A stretch of DNA of 64,000 nt, taken from assembly GCA_038114465.1 (NCBI GenBank), contig JAYNQW010000003.1, positions 1-64,000 of the forward strand, in the 5' to 3' direction. Source of the DNA: CALINB01 sp938045325. Lineage in GTDB: Bacteria > Pseudomonadota > Alphaproteobacteria > Rhodospirillales > CALINB01. This document shows positions 43,720 to 53,415 of this stretch, piece after piece; position 1 is the stretch's first letter, and each line of letters begins with the position of its first letter. Below the pieces are notes generated by a model, which ran no database searches, was not told where the DNA came from, and saw only the letters and a program-made list of their open reading frames with translations. The position numbers and the translations under genes were made by a program.

Positions 43720-45549
43720 CTAGCTCACTTCCTCAAGCTCGTCGATAAAGCCAGAGATTACATTGAGACCGCGATTCCAGAATTTCGGATCACCCGCATC
43801 CAAACCGAAAGGCGCCAATAATTCCTTATGCCGTTTGGTACCGCCCGCGTGCAGCAAGTCAAAATACTTATTTTGAAATTTGGGATGCCCGCCTTGAAAT
43901 ACGTCATACAAAGAATTGACTAAACAATCGCCGAACGCATAGGCATAAACATAAAACGGCGAATGAATAAAATGCGGAATATAAGCCCAATAATTCCGGT
44001 ATCCTTTATCGAAGCGCAACGCCGGGCCTAAACTGTCGGTCTGAACCTGCATCCAGATATCGCCAAGGCGTTCAGCGCTTAATTCGCCTTTGCCCCGCTC
44101 GCCGTGAACATGGCGCTCGAACTCATGAAACGCGATTTGACGCACCACGGTATTGAGCATGTCTTCGACTTTTGCGGCGAGCAAAAATCGGCGCCGTTTG
44201 GCATTGGTTTCTCTATCCAGCATGGCCCGGAACGTCAGCATTTCGCCAAATACGGAGGCGGTTTCCGCCGTCGTTAACGGTGTGTCGGCCATTAACGTCC
44301 CCTGATCAGCCGATAAGACCTGATGTACGCCATGGCCAAGCTCGTGCGCCAGTGTCATGACGTCGCGGGATTTGCCGTAAAAATTCATTAAAATGTATGG
44401 GTGAACGGACGGCACGGTCGAATGGGAAAAAGCACCGGAGTCTTTGCCCGGCCGGGGCGGCGCATCAATCCAGCGGCCGTCGAAAAATGTACCGGCAATA
44501 TCGGCCATGGGCCCGGCGAACTGCCCATACGCTTCGAGCACTAATTCTTTGGCTTCGGACCATGTGTAACTCCGTTCCGCTTGACCGGGCAATGGCGCAT
44601 TTCGATCCCAATAGTCGAGCTTGCGCGTACCGAACCATTGAGCCTTTAAACCGTAATACCGGTGCGCCAGTTTCGGATAAGCTGTCTTAACGGCTTTAAC
44701 GAGTGCATTAACAACTTCATCTTCAACTTGATTGCTCAGGTTCCGGGACGCAATCGGATGCGGATAGCTGCGCCAGGAGTCCTCGATTTCTTTGTCTTTA
44801 GCCAGCGTGTTGGTGATGAGCGTGAAAACCTGAAGATGATCCCCGAGCACTTTTCCCAAAACCTCTGCAGCGGCTTTGCGCTGCGTGGCCTGGCGATGCG
44901 ACATTAAATTTAGCACCTCGGACAATGTGAGATGCTTGCCTTTTAAGGGGAACCGCAAAGACGCCAACGTTTCATCGTAAAGCCGTTTCCAAGAAGACCG
45001 ACCGGTAACGGATTTATCGTGAATAAATTTTTCCAACTCATCGGAAAGCTGATAGGGCCGAAATACGCGCACGTCCCGAATCCACGGCTCGTACTTTGCT
45101 GCATTAGCATGTTTCAATTGTTTCTTGAGAACCGACTCATTGAGCTTATTAATCTCAAGCGTGAAAAACAGCGTGATGGCTGATATGTCTGTAACGCGTT
45201 CGTGCATGGATTGGTAAAACCGAGTGATGCCCGGATCACTGACATGCGCAGCGTGAAGCAACTGGGCGTAGCTCATCACCTTATAAAGGCGTTCTGAAAT
45301 TTTCTCATATAGGGCAATCGCCTCTCCCATCGCTTTACCACTCAGTTTGGCGAGATTCCCCTTGTAACGCTTTAGAAATGCTTTTGATTCCTGTTCGGCT
45401 TTTTTTAAATCCGATGTAATGCGCGGCGAACGAGGCGAGTCATACAGGTCTTTTAAATCCCACTCTGGCGGCTTCACGGACTTGGATTTCCTATTTGGTG
45501 CCTTGTTTCGAGCCGTTTTCTTTTTAGTCGCCGTCGCTGGTTTTGCCAT
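43720..45549 (-). CDS. pepF: oligoendopeptidase F family protease
   Basis: A 609-residue M3-family zinc peptidase. The HExxH site HELGH is at residues 402-406 in DVMTLAHELGHGVHQVLS, with the third-ligand region TAETASVFGEM about 25 residues later. Substrate-binding text PHFIHSPFYVYAYAFGDCLVNSLY is near the C-terminus. An unusual N-terminal extension of about 28 residues is mostly Lys/Ala/Asn (MAKPATATKKKTARNKAPNR). The role is inferred as cytoplasmic peptide turnover. Confidence 0.93.
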   Translation of the reverse strand: MAKPATATKKKTARNKAPNRKSKSVKPPEWDLKDLYDSPRSPRITSDLKKAEQESKAFLKRYKGNLAKLSGKAMGEAIALYEKISERLYKVMSYAQLLHAAHVSDPGITRFYQSMHERVTDISAITLFFTLEINKLNESVLKKQLKHANAAKYEPWIRDVRVFRPYQLSDELEKFIHDKSVTGRSSWKRLYDETLASLRFPLKGKHLTLSEVLNLMSHRQATQRKAAAEVLGKVLGDHLQVFTLITNTLAKDKEIEDSWRSYPHPIASRNLSNQVEDEVVNALVKAVKTAYPKLAHRYYGLKAQWFGTRKLDYWDRNAPLPGQAERSYTWSEAKELVLEAYGQFAGPMADIAGTFFDGRWIDAPPRPGKDSGAFSHSTVPSVHPYILMNFYGKSRDVMTLAHELGHGVHQVLSADQGTLMADTPLTTAETASVFGEMLTFRAMLDRETNAKRRRFLLAAKVEDMLNTVVRQIAFHEFERHVHGERGKGELSAERLGDIWMQVQTDSLGPALRFDKGYRNYWAYIPHFIHSPFYVYAYAFGDCLVNSLYDVFQGGHPKFQNKYFDLLHAGGTKRHKELLAPFGLDAGDPKFWNRGLNVISGFIDELEEVS

Positions 45550-45684
45550 GATGATACTCTCTTACTTTTCTGCGATTGCCGCCTCGCCATCATACCTGAT
45601 AATCCCGCTGGCATTCGAATGAACTCTTTGCGATATAATGGCGAAATTAGGAATCACAATACTACGATCAACCGGTTTACTGAT

Positions 45685-47427
45685 ATGAACCTCAAACAAT
45701 GCCCCAATCTAGCGACACTCTTCTTTGATCAGGCCTACCGGCTTGGCGACAAGCCGTTTCTTTGGCGCAAATCCGGCGGCTCTTACCAGGCGAGATCCTG
45801 GCATTCCGTTGCCGATGACGTTTCCAAACTTGCGCGCGTGCTCAAATCACAGGGTGTTACAACCGGCGACAGGGTCATGATCATCTCAGAAAATCGCCCG
45901 GAATGGCTAATTGCAGATATTGCGATCATGGCAATCGGGGCAATTTCTGTGCCCGCCTACACAACCAATACCATTGAAGACCACAAGCATATCGTCAACG
46001 ACAGTGAAGCAACGGGTGCCATCGTTTCCAGCCATCAACTCGCAAAACGACTGCTGCCGGCAGCCCATGAGTCCGATGCCTTGAAATTTGTGATTACGAT
46101 CGAAAAACCTGAGGTCAAACAGGGCATCAATACCGATATCCTCAATTGGGCCGAAACGCTGGACCAACACAGCGAAGGCGAAGATATTTCGGCATTGGCC
46201 GGTAAACTGAAACGAACCGATACCGCCTGCATCATTTACACGTCGGGCACGGGCGGCGCGCCCAAGGGCGTCATCCTTTCCCACGGCGCGATCTTGCATA
46301 ATTGCTCAGGCGCCACCGATGCCCTGATGGAGCTTGGACTCGGTGAAGAAGTTTTCCTCTCTTTCCTTCCCTTATCGCACTCCTACGAACACACCGCCGG
46401 ACAATTCTTCCCGATCTCAATCGGTGCACAAATCTATTATGCCGAAGGAGTCGAAACATTGGCCACGAACATGATCGAAGCCAAACCAACGATCATGACA
46501 GCAGTACCCCGCTTGTATGAAATGCTGCACGCCCGCATATCGGGCGCGGTGGAAAAACAAGGCGGCCTCAAGGCAACGCTGTTTCATCAAGCGGTTGCGT
46601 TGGGGCGCAAGCGTTGTGAAAACGGCGGCCAGCTCGGTTTAAAAGATTCACTTCAAGATTGTTTCCTAGATAAGTTGGTGCGTTCTAAAGTAAAGGCGCG
46701 TTTCGGCGGCCGGTTAAAAGCACTGGTTTCAGGCGGCGCACCATTAAATTTGGATATCGGTCTTTTTTTCACTGCTCTCGGTTTAACGATTCTGCAAGGA
46801 TATGGCCAAACCGAATCCGCCCCCGTCATCAGTGCAAACCGTGCATCGAAAAACAAAATTCATACTGTCGGCCCCCCATTGACGGATGTCGAAGTCAAGA
46901 TTGCCGACGATGGTGAAATACTCGTCCGCGGCGAACTTGTCATGAAAGGATACTGGAATAACGATATAGCGACCCAAGAAACGATCCAGAACGGCTGGCT
47001 TCATACCGGCGATATCGGCGTGATTGATGAAGATGGATATATCCAAATCACAGATCGGAAAAAAGATATTATCGTTAATTCGGGCGGCGACAATTTATCC
47101 CCGCAACGGGTCGAGGGACTGCTGACGCTTGAGCCTGAAGTCGCACAAGCCATGGTCTATGGCGACAAGCGCCCGCATTTAGTCGGCGTGATTGTACCTG
47201 ATGACACATGGAAAGAGTCCCTAGCGGACGATCAAGATTTGCATAAAGCTTTAAGCGAGACCGTATCACGCGTGAATGACCGGCTTTCCAATATTGAAAA
47301 GGTCCGGCGTTTTATCATCGCCGACGGCCCCTTTACTATTGAGAATTCGTTAATGACACCAACCATGAAAATTCGCCGTCATAAAATCACGGAAATTTAC
47401 CGCGACCGACTTGAAGACTTATATTAA
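45685..47427 (+). CDS. AMP-forming long-chain acyl-CoA synthetase
   Basis: A 580-residue ANL-family enzyme from ATG 45685 (MNLKQCPNLATLFFDQAYRL); in-frame codons up to 45619 are less likely. The P-loop is CIIYTSGTGGAPKGVILSHG (about 182-201). GYGQTESAPVIS (about 372-383) is the adenine/acyl-binding motif, with TGDIG and DRKKDIIVNSGGDNLSPQRVE after it. It should activate long-chain fatty acids to acyl-CoA. It converges on the DMT transporter gene. Confidence 0.92.
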   Translation: MNLKQCPNLATLFFDQAYRLGDKPFLWRKSGGSYQARSWHSVADDVSKLARVLKSQGVTTGDRVMIISENRPEWLIADIAIMAIGAISVPAYTTNTIEDHKHIVNDSEATGAIVSSHQLAKRLLPAAHESDALKFVITIEKPEVKQGINTDILNWAETLDQHSEGEDISALAGKLKRTDTACIIYTSGTGGAPKGVILSHGAILHNCSGATDALMELGLGEEVFLSFLPLSHSYEHTAGQFFPISIGAQIYYAEGVETLATNMIEAKPTIMTAVPRLYEMLHARISGAVEKQGGLKATLFHQAVALGRKRCENGGQLGLKDSLQDCFLDKLVRSKVKARFGGRLKALVSGGAPLNLDIGLFFTALGLTILQGYGQTESAPVISANRASKNKIHTVGPPLTDVEVKIADDGEILVRGELVMKGYWNNDIATQETIQNGWLHTGDIGVIDEDGYIQITDRKKDIIVNSGGDNLSPQRVEGLLTLEPEVAQAMVYGDKRPHLVGVIVPDDTWKESLADDQDLHKALSETVSRVNDRLSNIEKVRRFIIADGPFTIENSLMTPTMKIRRHKITEIYRDRLEDLY

Positions 47428-47439
47428 ACACAGAACTTT

Positions 47440-48354
47440 CTAGACGGCAGGCGGCGTTAACGGCTTCATGCGATAACTTGCAATTGTAATGCCGATTAAT
47501 ATCAATGCAAGGGCACCGACAGCTTGCGCCGTCACTTGCTCGTCTAAAAATATTGCGCCGAGAAAGACACCAAACACCGGTATCAGATAATTGTTGAGCG
47601 CAACGTATGTCGCGCCACGCAATGTTAACAAATAAAACAGCATGATGGTCGCGAGCGCCGTCGGAAACAGCCCAAGGTAAATCGTGGCAATAATTGAATT
47701 GGTCGACGGCATCAATTCCCATGGCCGGTCAAACCACAATGCAAATGGCACCATTTGTATTGCGGCACACATCATTACGGCGGCCCCCCGTGATGCCGGT
47801 GATAGCGGGGGCAGTTTGCGGGCCGAAACCGCGGCGGCGGCATAACAAAAGGCACCACCCGCAACAGCCAATTGCCGCCACGCATCATCCCCAAGCCTCA
47901 TCATTGTTTCAGGGCCGACCAAAACGACCACACCGGCAAGTCCGAAAATCACGCCTGTGATCCGGGGCCCGTTTAAACGCTCATCACTCGTCATGAAATG
48001 TGACAACAACAATGTCGACAGCGGCATGATCGCCATGAGAATAGCCGCCAAACTGCTGTCGATTTTGATCTCGCCCCAACCGACCAGCGTAAAGGGTAAT
48101 CCGTTACCGAGCAGACCAACAAGAAAAACAATCCACCATACTCTGCCCCATGGCGGCAAACGATCACCGCGAACTTTCAGATACAGCCACAGTAATATCG
48201 CCGCGATGACGATACGGCCTGCGGCAACCGACATAGGCGGTATCGTTTCAACACTAATTTTAATGAATAAAAATGAAGAACTCCAAATCATGCCAAGGGC
48301 AATTAATATTGAGGCATGCATGGTTGCAGCGTTCAGCACGGGCAGTTTCTTCAT
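47440..48354 (-). CDS. EamA/DMT-family transporter
   Basis: A 304-residue membrane protein with about ten hydrophobic segments in two EamA repeats. The first begins IALGMIWSSSFLFIKISVETIPP (about 16-38). The second ends LNNYLIPVFGVFLGAIFLDEQVT (about 252-274), a conserved motif of the family. It is likely a metabolite or amino-acid exporter; the substrate is unknown. Confidence 0.88.
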   Translation of the reverse strand: MKKLPVLNAATMHASILIALGMIWSSSFLFIKISVETIPPMSVAAGRIVIAAILLWLYLKVRGDRLPPWGRVWWIVFLVGLLGNGLPFTLVGWGEIKIDSSLAAILMAIMPLSTLLLSHFMTSDERLNGPRITGVIFGLAGVVVLVGPETMMRLGDDAWRQLAVAGGAFCYAAAAVSARKLPPLSPASRGAAVMMCAAIQMVPFALWFDRPWELMPSTNSIIATIYLGLFPTALATIMLFYLLTLRGATYVALNNYLIPVFGVFLGAIFLDEQVTAQAVGALALILIGITIASYRMKPLTPPAV

Positions 48355-48390
48355 TACGCGCCAATCAATAAATCGTTTTTAAGCTTTCTA

Positions 48391-49371
48391 TTATGCGCCG
48401 TAATAATCCCGATACCAGGATACAAATTTCGGCAAACCCACCTCAATTGTTGTTTTGGGTTTAAAGCCGAATGCTTTTTGCGCAGGCAATATATCGGCAT
48501 ACGTTTCTTTGACATCACCCGGTTGCATCGGCTTGAAATCAATCTCAGCTTTTTTACCCAACGACGCTTCCAGTACACTGATAAAATGCATCAAATCTTC
48601 GGCACGATTATTGCCTAAGTTATAGATCGGCGTGAGAGACACACCGGCGTCACCTGTTGGGGGTACATCCAAACAGGCAATGGTGCCTTCGACGATATCG
48701 TCAATATATGTAAAGTCTCTGCGCATATCGCCATTGTTGAACACCGGGATCACATCACCCGCGATGATTTTTTTCGCAAATGAAAAATATGCCATATCCG
48801 GCCGCCCCCATGGGCCGTACACGGTAAAATAACGCAGCCCAGTTTGCGGTATCTTATAGAGATGCGCATAAGTGCGGCTGATCAGTTCCGCCGATTTTTT
48901 CGTCGCGCCATAGAGCGAGACCGGTTGATCGGTCTGATCGGCTGTTGAAAATGGTATTTTTGTATTCGCGCCATAAACAGATGACGAGGATGCATAAACA
49001 AAATGCTGAAATTCCGTCAGCTGCCGGCAAGCCTCGAGCAATACCAGATGGCCGAGAATATTCGATTGAATGTAGGTATATGGATTTTCGAGGGAATAGC
49101 GAACGCCCGCTTGTGCCGCCAAATGAATGACGCGGTTAATGCTGGGGTGTTCAGCAAACACTTGTTCAATGGCCGAGCGGTCCGCTACATCGGCTTGAAT
49201 GAACGTAAAATTATTATCATTTAATAGCTGCGAACGGCGGGCTTCTTTCAACTGCGGATCATAATAATCGTTAATATTATCGATACCAATGACATGCTCA
49301 CCACGTTTCAATAAAGCCGTAGAAACATGAAAGCCGATAAAGCCAATCGCACCCGTAACGAGAACCGTCAT
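48391..49371 (-). CDS. UDP-glucuronate 4-epimerase-like NAD-dependent epimerase
   Basis: A 326-residue extended SDR. The NAD motif GAIGFIGFHV is at residues 7-16, followed by IGIDNINDYYDPQLKEARR, which is typical of UDP-glucuronate to UDP-galacturonate epimerases. The catalytic YGATK is at about 154-158, and RYFTVYGPWGRPDMAYFSFAKKI follows. It probably supplies galacturonate for surface polysaccharide. It is transcribed alone; a 36-base gap separates it from the DMT gene. Confidence 0.9.
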   Translation of the reverse strand: MTVLVTGAIGFIGFHVSTALLKRGEHVIGIDNINDYYDPQLKEARRSQLLNDNNFTFIQADVADRSAIEQVFAEHPSINRVIHLAAQAGVRYSLENPYTYIQSNILGHLVLLEACRQLTEFQHFVYASSSSVYGANTKIPFSTADQTDQPVSLYGATKKSAELISRTYAHLYKIPQTGLRYFTVYGPWGRPDMAYFSFAKKIIAGDVIPVFNNGDMRRDFTYIDDIVEGTIACLDVPPTGDAGVSLTPIYNLGNNRAEDLMHFISVLEASLGKKAEIDFKPMQPGDVKETYADILPAQKAFGFKPKTTIEVGLPKFVSWYRDYYGA

Positions 49372-49478
49372 ATTTACAGAACTTATCCTTCTTTATGGGT
49401 TGTTCTTATAACGGACATCAGAAATTAAACCACAATTTTTATTAACGCTTGCCGACGCTGGCGGTGCGGGACGCCATT

Positions 49479-50900
49479 TTATTTGACCCAGGCAATTCTC
49501 AGAATATTCGTAGCACCCGGTGTTCCGAATGGAACGCCGGCGGTTATCACAATTCTGTCACCGCCGACGGCAAATTCTTCGTGGATGACCACATCGGTTG
49601 AAATCTTTACCATCTCGGCAAAATTGTGCGCATCCTGAGTCTCAATTGGATGTACGCCCCACGTTAGAGCAAGACGGCGCGCGGTATCTGCTTTTGGCGT
49701 CAACCCAATAATCGGTACGGATGGGCGTTCGCGGGCGGCCCGCTGGGTCGTAGAACCTGAGGTCGTAAACGTTGCGATGGCTGCGGCTCCAATGGTCGAA
49801 GCGACCTGTCTAGCCGCGGCGGTAATCGCATCAGCAGCTGTCGCTTCGAGTTCATGCGCATCACGCTCGGCGGCCAATATTTTCCGGTACAGCGGATCCC
49901 CTTCGACCCGCTTGATGATACGGTCCATCATTGTTACGGATTCAATTGGATATTCACCGGCAGCCGTTTCCGCCGACAGCATCACGGCATCGGCACCGTC
50001 ATAAACGGCCGTCGCAACATCAGAGGCCTCCGCGCGTGTCGGTGTCGGCAGGTTAATCATCGATTCGAGCATTTGCGTGGCAACCACCACCGGTTTTCCC
50101 GCATCACGGCAGGCCGAAATAATACGCTTTTGCAGAACAGGAACGTCCTCGGGCGGAACTTCAACGCCTAGGTCGCCACGGGCGATCATCACGGCATCGA
50201 CAAGATCAATAATCTCTTCCAAATGATCGATGGCCGCCGGCTTTTCCAGCTTAACCATGACCGCCGCGCGACCGGCTATTAATTTTCGCGCTTGGGCAAT
50301 GTCATCGGGCCGCTGAACAAATGACAGGGCTACCCAATCGACACCTTGATCGAGGCCGAACCGCAAGTCATCCCGGTCTTTGTCCGTTAAAGGACTTAAA
50401 TCGAGAATCGTGTTCGGAACATTGACTCCTTTATGATTGGATATTTTACCGGCCGTTATGACGGTCGTTTCCGCGCTGTCATTATCAACATCTGTGACAC
50501 GCAGTCTTATTTTCCCGTCATCGACCAAAAGGTCCATATCTTTACTGAGCGCTGCAAAAATTTCCGGATGCGGCAGGCAAACTCGCTGCTCGTTTCCCGG
50601 CTCTTGCGACATATCAAGTTTAAAGACTTGCCCTTCTTTCAGGCTTACCGATCCGTTTTCAAAATCACCAATTCTCAGTTTCGGCCCCTGTAAATCTTGG
50701 ACAATCCCAATGGGCCGATGATATTTTTTTTCCAAGCTGCGGACGATATCCAAACGCTTCTTATGATCCTCATGAGAACCATGGCTAAAATTAAAACGGA
50801 ACACGTCCGTACCCGCTTTGAATGCCTGTTCAATGATGGCAGGATCGGATGTTGAGGGCCCCAGGGTGGCTAAAATCTTCGTCCGGCGTAAGCGTCTCAT
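49479..50900 (-). CDS. pyk: pyruvate kinase
   Basis: Converts PEP and ADP to pyruvate and ATP. The start at ATG 50900 gives MRRLRRTKILATLGPSTSDP and 473 residues; the frame upstream lacks family similarity. Key motifs are FRFNFSHGSHEDH (about 38-50), VMVKLEKPAAIDHLEEII, AVMIARGDLGVEVPPEDVPV (metal/substrate site), and VVVATQMLESMINLPTPTRAE. It follows the glycerate kinase gene, whose product feeds lower glycolysis. Confidence 0.96.
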   Translation of the reverse strand: MRRLRRTKILATLGPSTSDPAIIEQAFKAGTDVFRFNFSHGSHEDHKKRLDIVRSLEKKYHRPIGIVQDLQGPKLRIGDFENGSVSLKEGQVFKLDMSQEPGNEQRVCLPHPEIFAALSKDMDLLVDDGKIRLRVTDVDNDSAETTVITAGKISNHKGVNVPNTILDLSPLTDKDRDDLRFGLDQGVDWVALSFVQRPDDIAQARKLIAGRAAVMVKLEKPAAIDHLEEIIDLVDAVMIARGDLGVEVPPEDVPVLQKRIISACRDAGKPVVVATQMLESMINLPTPTRAEASDVATAVYDGADAVMLSAETAAGEYPIESVTMMDRIIKRVEGDPLYRKILAAERDAHELEATAADAITAAARQVASTIGAAAIATFTTSGSTTQRAARERPSVPIIGLTPKADTARRLALTWGVHPIETQDAHNFAEMVKISTDVVIHEEFAVGGDRIVITAGVPFGTPGATNILRIAWVK

Positions 50901-51012
50901 GCCCCAAAATAGGCATGTAACGCTTTGAAAGACAATTACAATTTGTTGAAGTTGCAGCAATCCGGCGGGCCGGCTCATTTTGAGCCCCGCACCCGCCAGC
51001 CACGCGAACGGC

Positions 51013-52254
51013 TTATTCGATTAAAATAGCCCGAAAATCATTCACGTTGGTATGCGTTGGCCCGGTCAAGACGAGGTCACCCAGCGCTTTAAAAAATCCG
51101 TAGGAATCATTATTTGCCAAATAGGATTGAGGCTCCAGATCTCGTTTCTGAGCCCGTTTAAGTGTATCGGGAAAAATCACGGCCCCGGCGTTATCTTCAG
51201 ACCCGTCAATACCGTCAGTATCACAGGCAATCGCTGAAATGCCGGCTTGCCCCTCCAAGGCAATGGCCAAGGATAAAAGATAGTGTCCGTTTCGCCCGCC
51301 CCGCCCCGAGCCCCGGACCGTAACGGTTGTTTCGCCACTAGACAATAAAATGCATGGCGCCCTTTCAAGATAAGACAAGGCTGTAGCGGCATGCTGCTGC
51401 CCCACGTGCTCAGCATCACCTTCTATCGCATCACCAAGAATAACTGGCTCGATATCATTTTGTTTTGATATTTCAGCCGCTGCCTGCAACGACAGTGACG
51501 GGGTTGCGATAAGTCTAAATTTTGTACGGCTTAACTTTTCATCACCGGGCTTTGGTGTTTCGGTTTTTTCAGCTTTTAAATATTCCTGAACGGAAATAGG
51601 CAAATTAAGCTGATACCGATGCGTGATCTCTCGGGCTTCGGCAAACGTCGTGGGGTCAGCAACCGTCGGTCCGGAGGCAATGACGGATGGGTCATCTCCC
51701 GGGACGTCTGAAATAGCAAGTGTGACAACGGAAGCCGGATAAGCCGCCGCCGCCAATTGGCCGCCTTTAATCAAGGAAAGGTGCTTTCGGACACAATTTA
51801 TCTCCTCGATTGTCGCGCCGGATTTAAGCAGCTGCTCATTCACCTTTTGTTTGTCGGCCAATGTAATATCTGCGGCCGGCACAACGCATAAAGCCGAACC
51901 ACCACCCGATACAAGGCACAGAAGAAGATCATCAGCTTCAAGGCTTTTAACGATTTGCATGATGCTTCGGGCCGCATCCTCGCCTTTCTTGTCCGGCACC
52001 GGATGAGCGGCTTCGATGACTTCAATTTGCCGGCAAGGAACGCCGTGACCGTAGCGGGTAATGACCAGACCCGTTAAGGGACCCGGCCAATGGCTTTCCA
52101 AGGCAAAAGCCATCTGGGCGGCGGCTTTACCGAAGCCAACCACCACAGTCCGCCCCTTGGGCAGAGGAGGCAAATATGGCGCGATAACACGCACCGGATC
52201 CGCGGCCGCCACGGCTTCCAGAAAGAGATTTTGCAAAAATGAATGATGCATCAT
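51013..52254 (-). CDS. glycerate 2-kinase, MOFRL family
   Basis: A 413-residue protein of the class that phosphorylates D-glycerate to 2-phosphoglycerate (often annotated GckA, or TtuD hydroxypyruvate reductase). Visible are VVGFGKAAAQMAFALESHW (about 37-55), LLCLVSGGGSALCVVPA (about 110-126), AISDVPGDDPSVIASGPTVAD (about 178-198) and the MOFRL block GRGGRNGHYLLSLAIAL with CDTDGIDGSEDNAGA. It is the first gene of a gckA-pyk pair, with a 112-base gap between them. Confidence 0.92.
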   Translation of the reverse strand: MMHHSFLQNLFLEAVAAADPVRVIAPYLPPLPKGRTVVVGFGKAAAQMAFALESHWPGPLTGLVITRYGHGVPCRQIEVIEAAHPVPDKKGEDAARSIMQIVKSLEADDLLLCLVSGGGSALCVVPAADITLADKQKVNEQLLKSGATIEEINCVRKHLSLIKGGQLAAAAYPASVVTLAISDVPGDDPSVIASGPTVADPTTFAEAREITHRYQLNLPISVQEYLKAEKTETPKPGDEKLSRTKFRLIATPSLSLQAAAEISKQNDIEPVILGDAIEGDAEHVGQQHAATALSYLERAPCILLSSGETTVTVRGSGRGGRNGHYLLSLAIALEGQAGISAIACDTDGIDGSEDNAGAVIFPDTLKRAQKRDLEPQSYLANNDSYGFFKALGDLVLTGPTHTNVNDFRAILIE

Positions 52255-52402
52255 CCGTAATTTGAGCTGTTTTGAGAGCCCCTTAGCAATTAACCACAGA
52301 CTGTTAAGATTCTGACAAGCCTCGTCAGGCTAAAATGCTCCTCAATCAGGATAATCCTTAAATCTAAACTAGTATGTGTGAATTCATGTATGGATCACAA
52401 CA

Positions 52403-52720
52403 ATGATCAATTTTCTCAAAAAAGCCTTTAGCGCCAAAAAAAAGAATAAAAAAGACGCAAAAGCCCACCCCGCGGAAGCGACGACAAAGCAAGCCAGCGC
52501 ACCCCCAGCCAATGAACCGGCTGCGGCAGTTTCTGACAAAAATACCGAAAATAATATCGGTCCCAAAACAGAACGGGAAAAACTGATCGAAAACGCCCTC
52601 GCGATTCACCGGGAAAAGTCAAAAATATTGGATAATTTACCGCCCGCCGTACGAACAAAATTAACGGCGATGGCGATGGCGATCTATATCAAGCAGAAAT
52701 CTGACGATAATAAAAATTAA
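52403..52720 (+). CDS. small charged protein of unknown function
   Basis: A 105-residue soluble protein. The first half is Lys/Ala-rich and probably disordered (MINFLKKAFSAKKKNKKDAK). The second half holds a helical block, EREKLIENALAIHREKSKILDNLPPAVRTKLTAMAM, which I recall as a conserved motif in small unnamed alphaproteobacterial proteins. It lies 116 bases upstream of cheZ in the same direction; co-function is not shown. Confidence 0.7.
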   Translation: MINFLKKAFSAKKKNKKDAKAHPAEATTKQASAPPANEPAAAVSDKNTENNIGPKTEREKLIENALAIHREKSKILDNLPPAVRTKLTAMAMAIYIKQKSDDNKN

Positions 52721-52836
52721 TCTGTAAATTTCGCCACCAGACGTCTTCAAACCCGCCGATAAATCCGCTACTGTGATTAATACAAGGCTCGGCCCCTCAT
52801 CTGGGATCGCCTTGATCAATCCAGGAGAGACGCCCC

Positions 52837-53376
52837 GTGCCAGAAACCAATAAAGAAGATGTATTAAAGGCCGAAATCTCTGGGCTTTTACGCTACATGC
52901 AGCGTGTACGAACGGAAATCGCTGCAATGAACCGAGGCCGGGATGAAGACCATAATTTTGAAACAATGGGCAAGCAGCTTGATGCGATCGTTGAGGCGAC
53001 AGAGAAAGCGACCGATACCATCATGAATGCGATGGAACAAAACGAAGAAAGTGTCGCAAAGATAAAAGAAGGCCTAGACGATCCGGAGAAAATAGCCCTT
53101 CTCGATAAAATCATCGATAACGGCAATGTCGTTTTCGAGGCTTGCTCATTCCAAGACATCACCGGTCAACGCGTAACAAAAATTGTTAAATCCATTACTT
53201 TTGTTGAAGAGCGGGTGAATGCGCTTCTTGATATCTGGGGCCGAGACGCCTTAGATGATGTCGAGGTCGAAACCGACGAAGAAGTTAAACGCGAACAAGA
53301 ATTGTTGTTGCGCGGTCCGCAGCTTGATGGTCAAGAAACCATCTCACAAGATGAGATCGATAAACTCTTCGACTAA
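52837..53376 (+). CDS. cheZ: CheZ-family CheY-P phosphatase
   Basis: A 179-residue protein, shorter than E. coli CheZ, starting at GTG 52837 after an AGGAGAG ribosome-binding sequence. The active-site helix reads EACSFQDITGQRVTKIVKSI, placing the catalytic pair at Asp107 and Gln111, matching D143/Q147 of E. coli. The C-terminus, ETISQDEIDKLFD (167-179), is very like the N-terminal CheY-binding peptide of FliM and stands in place of the usual CheZ CheY-binding tail. It implies a chemotaxis system elsewhere in the genome. Confidence 0.88.
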   Translation: MPETNKEDVLKAEISGLLRYMQRVRTEIAAMNRGRDEDHNFETMGKQLDAIVEATEKATDTIMNAMEQNEESVAKIKEGLDDPEKIALLDKIIDNGNVVFEACSFQDITGQRVTKIVKSITFVEERVNALLDIWGRDALDDVEVETDEEVKREQELLLRGPQLDGQETISQDEIDKLFD

Positions 53377-53415
53377 TTTCATTCCTAATTTAATTTTTAC
53401 GGAGTCGTTTCTTCC

